In this document: piece after piece, positions 35,003-43,700 of the stretch | Numbering within the stretch: the first letter of the stretch is position 1 | How the letters are laid out: each line of letters starts with the position of its first letter | Origin: Microbacterium sp. T32 | GTDB lineage: Bacteria > Actinomycetota > Actinomycetes > Actinomycetales > Microbacteriaceae | Reading direction: 5' to 3' | NCBI RefSeq assembly: GCF_001619615.1 | Contig: NZ_LQQP01000023.1 | Span: forward strand, 124,001-188,000 | Length of the DNA: 64,000 bases | Program-made: the position numbers and the translations under genes | Notes under the pieces: generated by a model | Database searches by the model: none | What the model saw: only the letters and a program-made list of their open reading frames with translations | Told to the model about the DNA's origin: nothing

Positions 35003-35961
35003 GCGGCATCCTTCTCTCGGCGTGAGAAGAAGAGGAACTGGGTGAGGCTCAGCACGAGCGTGATGAGCAGGAGCACGTACGACAGGGCGGACGCGAACCC
35101 GAGGTCGAGCTTGCGGAAGCCCGACTGGTAGATCTCCATGACGATGGTCTGGGTGCTTCCGTAGGGGCCGCCGCCGGTCATGACGTAGATCTGGTCGAAG
35201 GCCTGCAGGGCCGCGATGAGCGCGACGATGACGACGAAGCCCAGGGTGTTGGAGAGCATCGGCAGGGTGATGCTCCAGAACCGCTGCAGCGCGGAGGCAC
35301 CGTCCACGCGCGCCGCTTCGTAGAGGCTCGTGGGGATGTCCTGCAGGCCGGCGAGGAAGATCACCATGGAGAAACCGAAGCTCTTCCAGACGGCCACGAG
35401 GACGACGGCCGGCATGGCGAGGTTCGGATCCTGCAGGACGTTCCCGAGTTGGATGCCGACGGCTCGCAGCCAGTAGTTGAGCAAACCCACCTGCGGGTCG
35501 AGGAGATACGACCACGCGAACGCGGCGACGGCGAGCGACACGATGAACGGCGTGAACAGGGCCGTCCGGAACAGGCCGCGCAGGGGAAGGAGCGGGTTGT
35601 TCAGCAGGAGAGCGAAACCCAGCGCGAGCGCGATCGCCACCGGGGTGAAGAGCACCGCGTAGACAGCGGTGTTCCCCATGGCCCGGAGGATGTCGCCGTC
35701 GGTGAAGACCCGGACATAGTTGTCGAGGCCGACGAACTTCTCACGGCCGAACCCGCTGGCGTTCGTGAACGACAGGCGGAGGGCCGAGATCATGGGCCAG
35801 GCGACGAAGACGGTGAGGATGACGATCGCCGGCGTGAGGAAGGCGATCACCGTGAGTCGGTGACGGGGGGTGTGGCGGAGCGATCCCCGGCCGCCGAGGG
35901 GAGCGGGCGGCCGGTACGCACCGGGGCGGCGGGTCCGCGCTCCCGGGGCTTGCGTGGTCAT
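34999..35961 (-). CDS. Carbohydrate ABC transporter permease (CUT1, MalF type)
   Basis: 320 residues with six membrane segments and the EAA-loop motif YEAARVDGASALQRFWSITLP. The ATG at 35961 (MTTQAPG) with AGGA upstream is preferred to a GTG at 36000, which would overlap the preceding stem-loop. No ATPase gene is in the operon; CUT1 systems of actinobacteria usually share one MsiK-like ATPase encoded elsewhere. Confidence 0.88.
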   Translation of the reverse strand: MTTQAPGARTRRPGAYRPPAPLGGRGSLRHTPRHRLTVIAFLTPAIVILTVFVAWPMISALRLSFTNASGFGREKFVGLDNYVRVFTDGDILRAMGNTAVYAVLFTPVAIALALGFALLLNNPLLPLRGLFRTALFTPFIVSLAVAAFAWSYLLDPQVGLLNYWLRAVGIQLGNVLQDPNLAMPAVVLVAVWKSFGFSMVIFLAGLQDIPTSLYEAARVDGASALQRFWSITLPMLSNTLGFVVIVALIAALQAFDQIYVMTGGGPYGSTQTIVMEIYQSGFRKLDLGFASALSYVLLLITLVLSLTQFLFFSRREKDAA

Positions 35962-35997
35962 TGAGGATTCCTGTTCGTCGGGCGTCGAGGGGAGAGA

Positions 35998-36030
35998 CAC
36001 GGGAGGGGCGGCGCGGGCGCCCCTCCCGTG
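35998..36030 (-). terminator. Intra-operon stem-loop after the CUT1 receptor gene
   Basis: Perfect 13-base arms CACGGGAGGGGCG (35998-36010) and its complement (36018-36030), loop of 7, located between the receptor and first permease genes. It mirrors the stem after the RhaS-type receptor at 4.3 kb and probably sets a high receptor-to-permease ratio. Confidence 0.65.
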
Positions 36031-36037
36031 CCGCGGG

Positions 36038-37300
36038 TCACCCGATGGCCTGCTGGATCTTGTCCTGAGCGGTCTTCAGGAGGTCGGCGACGTTCCCGCC
36101 GGAGACGGCCTTCTGCGTGAGCTCGTCGATGTCGGTGAGGACGTCGACGCTGTTGACCACGCCGGGGAGCAGGGCTCGACCGGTCGAGGCGATCTCGCTC
36201 AGCGAAGCGACGACGGGGTTCGACGAGACGTCGCTCAGCGGGATGTCGGTGCGCAGCGGAGGCCACCCCGAACCGAGCGACCACTTCGTGGCGACGTCCT
36301 TCTGGAAGAAGTACGAGAAGAACGCCTCGGCGCCGGCCTTCTTCGCGTCGTCGGCCTGCGCGGTCACACCCATGGAGACGCCGATCGCCGAGGCGGCCTG
36401 CTCGGCGGGACCGGCCGGGATCGCGGCGATGCCGTAGTCGATGTTGTTGTCCTTGGCGATGGATGCCATCCACGGACCGCCGACGTGCATGGCGGCCTTG
36501 CCGGAGCTGAAGAGCTTGTCGGCAGCGATGCCGTCGAGTCCGGTCGGCGAGATCTTGTCCTTCGTGATCGCGTTGGTCCAGTAGTTCAGCGTCGCAGCGT
36601 TCTCCGGCGAGTCGATGACGGCCGTGGTGCCGCCGTCCACGATGTTCCCGCCACCGCTGAGGAAGAGGCTCGGCCACAGGCCGTTGGCGACCGTGGCGTG
36701 ATCGGGGATCGCGACGCCGTACTGCTCGGGGGTCCCGTCACCGTTCTCGTCCACCGTGAGCTTCTTGGCATCCGCGACCCATTCGTCCCATGTGGTGGGG
36801 GCGGCCGTGATGCCGGCCGCGGAGAACAGGGCCTTGTTGTAGAACATCGCGAGGGGCACGAAGCCGGTCGGCACCCCGTAGGGGGTGCCCTTGACCGTGA
36901 CCATGTCCTTGGCCTGCGACACCAGGTCGGCGGTGTTGCTGTCACTCGACCCGTAGAAGTCGCTGAGGTCGGCGAACGCGCCCTTGTCGGCGTAGACGGG
37001 GAGCCGCTCCGCGGGCATCGCGACGATGTCGGGACCCTGCTTGGACGAGAGCGACGGCAGGAGGGTGTCGTCGATGACGGCCCACGTCTTCGTCTCGGTC
37101 GTGATGACGTACTTGTCCTGCGAAGCGTTGAAGTCGGCGACGATCTGGTCGAGGACCTTGCCGTCGGCCTCGGTGTAGCCGTGCCAGAACGTGAGGGAAA
37201 CCGGGCCGGAGGTGTCCGAGCCGGAGGAGCCGGAGCATCCCGCCAGCACGAGGGCCGTGGCCCCCACCGCCGCGAGGACGGCTGCGGTGCGCTTGATCAT
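36038..37300 (-). CDS. Carbohydrate ABC transporter substrate-binding lipoprotein (CUT1)
   Basis: 420 residues. A lipoprotein signal ends in LVLAGC (Cys22). The rest is an extracellular solute-binding protein family 1 domain beginning SLTFWHGYTEADGKVLDQIV, typical of oligosaccharide receptors. Position with GH51 and a GH93-like secreted enzyme suggests arabino-oligosaccharides. It is the first gene of the operon, under a promoter with two LacI-type operator sites. Confidence 0.87.
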   Translation of the reverse strand: MIKRTAAVLAAVGATALVLAGCSGSSGSDTSGPVSLTFWHGYTEADGKVLDQIVADFNASQDKYVITTETKTWAVIDDTLLPSLSSKQGPDIVAMPAERLPVYADKGAFADLSDFYGSSDSNTADLVSQAKDMVTVKGTPYGVPTGFVPLAMFYNKALFSAAGITAAPTTWDEWVADAKKLTVDENGDGTPEQYGVAIPDHATVANGLWPSLFLSGGGNIVDGGTTAVIDSPENAATLNYWTNAITKDKISPTGLDGIAADKLFSSGKAAMHVGGPWMASIAKDNNIDYGIAAIPAGPAEQAASAIGVSMGVTAQADDAKKAGAEAFFSYFFQKDVATKWSLGSGWPPLRTDIPLSDVSSNPVVASLSEIASTGRALLPGVVNSVDVLTDIDELTQKAVSGGNVADLLKTAQDKIQQAIG

Positions 37301-37361
37301 CTTCTTCGATGCCTTTCTGTGACTGCGTCGTCGGGTGTGCCCCGTGCCGGGGCCGCTGCGT

Positions 37362-37389
37362 TTACAACGATGTAGGTAAACGTTGTAAA
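37362..37389. promoter_or_regulatory. Double LacI-type operator of the arabinan transporter operon
   Basis: Two adjacent sites, TTACAACGATGTAG (37362-37375) and GTAAACGTTGTAAA (37376-37389), both resemble the perfect palindrome CTACAACGTTGTAG found upstream of the GH93-like gene. They lie at the predicted transcription start of the receptor gene, so repressor binding would block the operon. Confidence 0.75.
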
Positions 37390-37392
37390 TGG

Positions 37393-37422
37393 ATGATCAC
37401 CCGCCGGTGCGGCGCTTGTCAA
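37393..37422 (-). promoter_or_regulatory. Promoter of the arabinan transporter operon
   Basis: Minus strand: a consensus -35 TTGACA (37417-37422) and a -10 GATCAT (37393-37398) with an 18-base spacer. The operators follow directly. Confidence 0.65.
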
Positions 37423-37431
37423 GCACCGGAC

Positions 37432-38442
37432 TCAGGCGCGGGTCGACTCGCGCTCGACGAGCCGGAAGTCGGCGAAGACCTCGCGCGGCGCGACACCGTC
37501 GTCGCCGGTGATGCGGTCCACGAGCAGGTCGACTGCGACCCGCGCGATCTCGGACCGACCCGGGTCGATCGTCGTGAGCGCCGGCAGCGAGTAACGGGTC
37601 TCGTCCAGATCGTCGAACCCGACGATCGCGACCTCTTCGGGAATGCGCACGCCCCGCTCCAACAGGACGCGCATCGCACCAAGAGCGAGAGAGTCGTTGA
37701 ACGCCACCACTCCGTCGAACGCGGTCCCGGCGTCCAGAACAGCGCGCATCGCGTCGGCCCCGTCCACCCGATGCCAGCGGTCGACGGGCACGACCAGTGC
37801 CGGATCCACAGCTCGTCCGGCTTCGGCGAGCGCCGATTCGTACCCGCGCAGGCGCAGCCCCGCGGACCCCACCACCTCGCCGGGGTGCGACCCGAGTGCA
37901 AGAATCCGCTGCCGACCCGCCGCGATCAGGTGCGCCGTGGCCGCGTGCGCGGCCTCGGTGTTGCGCATGGTGACGTGATCGTGCGCGGAGTGGAAGATCC
38001 GCTCGCCGAGCAGGACCATCGGCATCCCCACCTCGTCCAGCAGGGCCGCATCGTCTTCGCCGAGCGACAGCACCGAATACAGCACTCCGTCCAGACCGCG
38101 GCGCCGCGCACCGCGCAGGGCAGCGAGTTCGCTGTCGCGCTCGGCGTCGAACTGCTCGATGAGCACAGAGAACCCGTGCGCGCGGGCCGCGCGCATCACG
38201 TCGTCGGCGAGCTCGGCGAAGTACGGATTCCGGAGGTCCGGGACGATGAGCCCGATCATGTCGGCCCGGCCGGACCGGAGGCTCCGCGCCGCCTGGTTGG
38301 GGCGGTACTGGAGCTCATCGATCGCCGCCTCGACGCGCTCCCGCGTCGCCGACCGCACGTGCGGATAGTTGTTGATCACGTTCGAGACCGTCTTGATCGA
38401 CACTCCGGCCGCGCGGGCCACGTCGTGCAGCGTTGCGCTCAT
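37432..38442 (-). CDS. LacI-family repressor of the arabinan locus
   Basis: 336 residues. The HTH ATLHDVARAAGVSIKTVSNVIN (about 3-24), hinge Q-AARSLRSGRADMIGLIVPDL and effector domain are standard. The ATG at 38442 (MSATLHDV) is chosen for family spacing; an earlier in-frame start would lie in the operator region. Near-identical operators precede its own gene, the transporter operon and the GH93-like gene, so it is probably a local autoregulated repressor responding to arabinose or a short arabino-oligosaccharide. Confidence 0.88.
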   Translation of the reverse strand: MSATLHDVARAAGVSIKTVSNVINNYPHVRSATRERVEAAIDELQYRPNQAARSLRSGRADMIGLIVPDLRNPYFAELADDVMRAARAHGFSVLIEQFDAERDSELAALRGARRRGLDGVLYSVLSLGEDDAALLDEVGMPMVLLGERIFHSAHDHVTMRNTEAAHAATAHLIAAGRQRILALGSHPGEVVGSAGLRLRGYESALAEAGRAVDPALVVPVDRWHRVDGADAMRAVLDAGTAFDGVVAFNDSLALGAMRVLLERGVRIPEEVAIVGFDDLDETRYSLPALTTIDPGRSEIARVAVDLLVDRITGDDGVAPREVFADFRLVERESTRA

Positions 38443-38473
38443 GGCATCCCTCCCCCATCTCTGTGCGCCGACT

Positions 38474-38487
38474 CTACAACGTTGCAA
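38474..38487. promoter_or_regulatory. LacI-type operator upstream of the repressor gene
   Basis: CTACAACGTTGCAA differs from the perfect palindrome CTACAACGTTGTAG at two positions. A -10-like TAGAGT on the minus strand (38471-38476) overlaps it, which would allow autoregulation. Confidence 0.65.
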
Positions 38488-38494
38488 TCGACTC

Positions 38495-38548
38495 TTGACG
38501 GCGGGTACGTCCCACCCCTACCGTCGTGACGTCTCTACAACGTTGTAG
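38495..38548 (+). promoter_or_regulatory. Promoter and perfect LacI operator of the GH93-like gene
   Basis: Plus strand: TTGACG (38495-38500), an 18-base spacer and TACCGT (38519-38524). The perfect palindrome CTACAACGTTGTAG (38535-38548) sits just after the expected start point. This arrangement is a classic repressible promoter. Confidence 0.75.
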
Positions 38549-38640
38549 TACACGGGGTGGAGCGTACCGATCACCAGAGCGGGTCGTCGCGCGGACGCGG
38601 CGCGTGCCGGCTCCGACTCCCCGACAGAGGAGCAGGAACC

Positions 38641-40734
38641 ATGTCCCCATTGCCCAGCCCCCATCGACGGCGACGCGTCCTCGCGGCCGCGCTCACCGCG
38701 ACCGCCCTGGCGGTCGCGTCCTTCCTCACACCGACCGCCGCCTCGGCCGTGACGACGGGCAACGGCTCGCTCGTGTACTCACCCGCCGCGGGCTCGTCGT
38801 TCAACCCGGAGGGCGGCACACCCGCGGGAACGACGTACGCGAAGATCATCGTCCTGAAGAACAACGGGTCGTACAACGGAACTCAGCTGGTCACCTTCGA
38901 CAAGCTCGTGCTGCAGAGCGGGAAGCAGGTCTACCCGATCTATCGCAGCTCCGACAACGGCACGACCTGGACGAAGATCGCCGACATCGACCCCAGCGTG
39001 GCCTTCCCCGGCTACAACCGGACCGCGCAGCCGTTCCTGTACGAACTGCCGCAGGCCTCGGGCTCGCTCCCCGCGGGCACGATCCTGCTCGCCGGCATGA
39101 TCATGCCGCAGGACCGGTCGGCGAGCCGCCTCGTGGTCTACAAGAGCACCGACCGGGGCACCACCTGGAGCCCGCTCAGCACGATCGACTCCGGTGGCCC
39201 GGCCGTCTACGACCCGAGCCCCACGTCGACGACCTCCACGGTGTGGGAGCCGTCGCTCGCCATCGACGGCGGCGGCGGGCTCGTCGCCTACTTCTCGGAC
39301 GAACGCCAGAAGTCGTCCGGCGTCCTGCAGGCCGTCTCCTACCGCCGGTCCACGGACGGCGGTGCCACGTGGGGCGCCCTCGGCAACGTGTCGGCGCCAC
39401 CGAACCAGAGCGATCGTCCGGGCATGATCACCGTCACCAAGCTGCCCGACGGCCGGTACCTCGCGACGTTCGAAGTGGTCAACCGCCCGAGCCAGTCGCA
39501 GAACACCGCGCCGGTGTACTTCAAGACGTCGTCCGACGGTCTGAACTGGGGCGACACCACCACCATCGGCACACCGATCCGGCTGGCCGACGGCCGGGGC
39601 ATCGGCTCGTCGCCGTTCGTGAAGTGGGTGCCGAGCGGTGGGCCCAAGGGCACCGTGATCGTGGCATCCAAGTGGTCGCTCACCGCGAGCGGTGCGATCG
39701 ACGGCGGCCAGAATTTCTACGTCAACTACAACCTCGGCGAAGGACCCTGGGAACGTCTGCCGATGGCCGTCACCTACGACGCGAGCGACACCCAGGGCGG
39801 CAACTTCAGCGGGTTCGCGCAGGGCATCGACATCGGCACCGATGGCCGCACGCTCTACCAGGCCACGAACGTCGAGAACACCGCCACCGCGCTCAATGAC
39901 ATCCGGGTCGGATCGATCCCCGTCGACGCGCAGCAGTACGAGGCAGAGAAGGCGACCCTGACCGACGCCTCCATCGTCACGCACCCGCAGGCCGCGAACG
40001 GGCAGAAGGTCGGCAACATCAACAACAGCGGCAGCGCGGTGCAGTTCACCGTGCGGGTGCCCGCGGCCGGCACGTACACGCTCGACGTGCGCTACGACAA
40101 CGGCTACGGCAGCACCGCGACGCACAACGTCAGCGTCAACGGCGGGACGTCGTCGACGATCTCGTACCCGCCGACGGTCGACTGGGGCCGCTACGCCTGG
40201 GCGCAGAAGACCGTCACGCTCAACGCGGGCGTCAACACGATCCGGTTCGGCAAGGGCACCAACTTCGCCGAGCTCGACACCCTGCGCGTCTGGCGCACCT
40301 CGGGGCTGGACCCGCAGTTCCAGATCGCCAACCGCAACAGCGGGAAGCTGCTCGAGGTCACGGGGGCGTCGCTCGCGGACGGCGCGGCGGTCGGTCAGTG
40401 GGGTCCGACCGGGAACGCCACCCAGCGGTGGACGCTGACACCGACCGGTTCGAACACGCAGCTGGTCAACCTGAACAGCGGCAAGCTGCTCGAGATCCCA
40501 TCGGCATCCACGGTCGCGGGAGCGAACGCCGGGCAGTGGGGCCCGACCGGCAATGCCACGCAGAACTGGAACGCCGCCACCTCCGGCGGGTGGTGGACCT
40601 TCACCAACGCCAACAGCGGGCAGCTCCTCGAGATCGACGGGTGCTCGACCGCCGACGGCGCGGTGGCCCAGCAGTGGCCGGCGAACGGCCTGACCTGTCA
40701 GCAATGGCGACTGACGCGGGAGGGCATCCAGTGA
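38641..40734 (+). CDS. Secreted GH93-like exo-arabinanase with CBM and ricin-type domains
   Basis: 697 residues. A signal peptide of about 36 residues precedes a sialidase-fold domain (about 40-430, with repeated SSDNGTTWTKI and STDGGATWG Asp-box motifs), as in GH93 exo-1,5-arabinanases. A CBM6/35-like module (about 432-570, QYEAEKATLTDASIV) and a ricin-B-like CBM13 region with QW repeats (about 575-697) follow. It should bind and trim plant polysaccharide outside the cell. GGAGCAGGA precedes the ATG. Sialidase activity is the alternative, but the arabinan context and the shared operator favour GH93. Confidence 0.78.
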   Translation: MSPLPSPHRRRRVLAAALTATALAVASFLTPTAASAVTTGNGSLVYSPAAGSSFNPEGGTPAGTTYAKIIVLKNNGSYNGTQLVTFDKLVLQSGKQVYPIYRSSDNGTTWTKIADIDPSVAFPGYNRTAQPFLYELPQASGSLPAGTILLAGMIMPQDRSASRLVVYKSTDRGTTWSPLSTIDSGGPAVYDPSPTSTTSTVWEPSLAIDGGGGLVAYFSDERQKSSGVLQAVSYRRSTDGGATWGALGNVSAPPNQSDRPGMITVTKLPDGRYLATFEVVNRPSQSQNTAPVYFKTSSDGLNWGDTTTIGTPIRLADGRGIGSSPFVKWVPSGGPKGTVIVASKWSLTASGAIDGGQNFYVNYNLGEGPWERLPMAVTYDASDTQGGNFSGFAQGIDIGTDGRTLYQATNVENTATALNDIRVGSIPVDAQQYEAEKATLTDASIVTHPQAANGQKVGNINNSGSAVQFTVRVPAAGTYTLDVRYDNGYGSTATHNVSVNGGTSSTISYPPTVDWGRYAWAQKTVTLNAGVNTIRFGKGTNFAELDTLRVWRTSGLDPQFQIANRNSGKLLEVTGASLADGAAVGQWGPTGNATQRWTLTPTGSNTQLVNLNSGKLLEIPSASTVAGANAGQWGPTGNATQNWNAATSGGWWTFTNANSGQLLEIDGCSTADGAVAQQWPANGLTCQQWRLTREGIQ

Positions 40735-40750
40735 CGCCCTGACCCCGGCC

Positions 40751-40783
40751 CCGACCCCGCCCGGCGCGACCGGGTGGGGTCGG
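40751..40783. terminator. Bidirectional terminator hairpin
   Basis: Arms CCGACCCCGCCCGG (40751-40764) and CCGGGTGGGGTCGG (40770-40783) pair with a single G-T wobble around 5 bases, between convergent genes. Confidence 0.65.
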
Positions 40784-40793
40784 AGCGGCCGCG

Positions 40794-43700
40794 TCAGATG
40801 ACCTCGGCGCTCCAGTGGTCGGGGAGGCCGAAGCGGAACGCCTCGATCGACACCGCCTGCTCGCGCAGGAAGGGCAGCAGCTCGATGCGGCCGGCCGTCG
40901 TGACCTCGCCGGCGTACACCGTCAGCGTCGGGTCGCCGCAGAGCGCCTCGGCCAGCGCAACGCGCAGGCCCTCGCCCGACGCCGCCGTCCCCACGATCCG
41001 CACGCGCGACGGACGAGGGGCGACCGCCGCGTCATCGGCGGACTCGGCATCCGGGATGCCACCCGCCAGGCGCTGCAGCCACTCCGCGTCGGACTCGACC
41101 GACACGGGGACGCCGCTTTCTCCGAGCAGGTGCCGCACCGCGGCGGGGAGTCCCACCGGCGTACTGAGCGTGTAGCGGGACCCCGAACGGACGGCCGCGA
41201 CGAGCACGCGCAGCACCGCCTGCCACGGGGCGTCGGCGGTCGCGCGCACGGCCACGTCGGTCGGTCGGTACCGCAGGAGGTTCCGCTCGACACCGAGGCG
41301 GGAGGCATCCTTCACCCGTCCGAATTCGCGATCCCACGCGACGGCGTCCGACAGCGCACCGCGCCGCAGCCATTCGAACGCGGCGTAGTCGAGGGTCGGC
41401 TGGGCGGCTTCGATGAGCGACGAGATGCGCGTGTCGAGCCCGCGCAGGTGCAGCGTCGACGACGCGGGGCCACCGGACGACGGCCGCCACGACCCCAGCG
41501 CCACGAGTCGGTTCGGGCCGCCCGACATCGCGCCCGGACCCACGCCCGCCGCACCCCAGCCGCCGAGCGGCTCGCGCTGCACGGCCGCGCCCGTGGTGGG
41601 ACGGTTGACCCGGAGCACCGCCGCCTCCGCCGTGTCCAGCCACAGCTCGAGATCGGCGGCATCGCGGGTGTGCAGCCCCGCGACGAAGCCCGAGCCGACG
41701 AGGTTCTGCAGCTCGATCGCGCGGGCCAGGGTCGGAGCGTGCAGGATGCCGAGTACCGGCGCCGCGACGGCGGTCCGGGTCAGGTGCGAACCGGCGTGGA
41801 CGCCCGTCCGGACGCCCGGCGTCCAGAAGCGGCCCGCGGTCTCGGGCCCGAGGTCGAGTTCGCGCGGCTCGACGAGCCACCGCTCGCCGTCGGCGAGGAC
41901 GGTCAGTGCGCGGCGGACGTCGCCGGTGGGCTCCTCGACCAGCGGACCGACGTCGGACAGCGGATCGTCGGCGGGCCCGACGCGGAGCGACCCGACGGCA
42001 TCCTTCAGCTGCGCGAGGAACCGCGTCGAGCGCGCGACGGCCCCCACGAGGATCACGAGCGATGACGCCGTCGCCGCCTGACCGGCGCGGACGAACGCCC
42101 CCGACACGATGTCGGCGACCGCACGGTCGACGTCGGCCGACGGCGTGACGATGACGGCGTTGCGCCCGGCCGTGAGTGCCTGCAGCGGCAGATCGGGGCG
42201 CCATTCGACGAAGCGCTCGGCCGTCGCGCGCGCCCCCGCGAGCAGCACGCGGTCGACGCCCGGGTGCACGATCAGGGCGCGACCGGATGCCTCTTCGTTC
42301 AGGTCGACGTACGCGAGTGCGTCGCGCGGGACCCCCGCGGCCCACAGCGCCTCGGCGACGACGGCTCCGGCTCGCCGCGCGCGCGGCGACGGCGTCAGCA
42401 CGATGCCGGAACCGGCGGCGAGCGCCGCGAGGGTCTCGGCGGCGCACAGCCCGACCGAGGAGTTCCAGCGGGGCGCGACGACCGTGAGCCGATCGGGCAC
42501 GAATACGGCGCCCGCGACCCTGTCCAGTTCCTTCGCGGTGGCGGCGGAGTACGCGGCGGCGTCGATGGCCTGGTCGACCTCCGCGTCGGCCTCGGCGAAG
42601 AGCGCACCGCTCTCCGACGCGAGCACCTCGACCAGCTCCGCCCGGCGTTCGGCGAGCGACCGGGATGCCGCTTCGATCACCGCGGCGCGGTCGGTCGCGG
42701 CCCGGCTCCCCCACTCCTCGGCGGCGGCGCGGACGCGCGAGATCACGGCATCCAGGCCCGCCTCGTCGTCGATACGACCGGCGGCGGCCGTCGCGTCCCC
42801 GGCCGTCGAGCCGGCGACGGCGGTGAGGACGTCGTGCGCCCACGCGCGGTCCTCGGGGACGCTGGGGTCGGCGGCGGGCACGTTGCGGAAACCGGGTGCC
42901 GCGCCCGACAGCTCGGCGGTCTCGCGCACCGAGAACACGGCGGTGTCGACGAACGCCTGACCACCGAAGAGCATCTGCTGCGCGTCCGGTCCGAGCGCCT
43001 GCGTGTCGCCGGGGGCGGCGTCGCGGGCGATGCCGAGCACCGCCTGCGTCAGGCCCGGCTCGTCGGCGTCGTCCGCCGCGGGCTCGCGCAGGATCGGCGG
43101 GGTCGGCGCGATGCCGCGCTGCGGGGCGCGGGCGGGCGCGGGCGTCGCCTCGGGGGTCGCGAACGCGGCCGCGATGCGGGTACGGGGATCGCCGTCGCCG
43201 TCTTCGGGATGCCACTGCGCCGCCCGGGCGGCGAGCCCGGCGATCACCGCGTCGACGTCATCGGGATGCGCGACGGGCGCGAGCAGGACATGCCGTTCGT
43301 CGACAGCCCAGCCACCGAGGGGCAGCGCGAGATCGATGTGCCCCTCCGCGTCCTCGGCGAGGGCGCGCACGATCGCGGCGCGCACCGGGTCGCCCGTGGC
43401 GAACTCGACCCGCAGTCCCTCGGTCGCACGGCGACCGAGCGCTTCGCGCGCCGTCGCCACGGTGAGCGCGTCCAGGTCGGCCGTGGCCGTGACGGCGGGA
43501 GCGGGCCAGCCGCCTCGAGCCGCGCGGAGGGCGTCGTCCGTGACCGGGATCGCGTCGTCGAGGCGCACCGCGAGCGGCGCTCCGCCGTCGCTGACGCGCA
43601 CCCGCGCCCACGCGGCGAGTTCGCGCAGCGCCCCGAGCGTCTCGGGCACGGCGACGGGCAGCGCGATCCCGGCGGACGCGTCGCGCAGGCGCGGCTCTTC

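Noticed and set aside
38641..40734. Sialidase acting on sialic acid
   Set aside because: Asp-box motifs fit, but the promoter operator is shared with an arabinan-type transporter operon, and GH93 uses the same fold.
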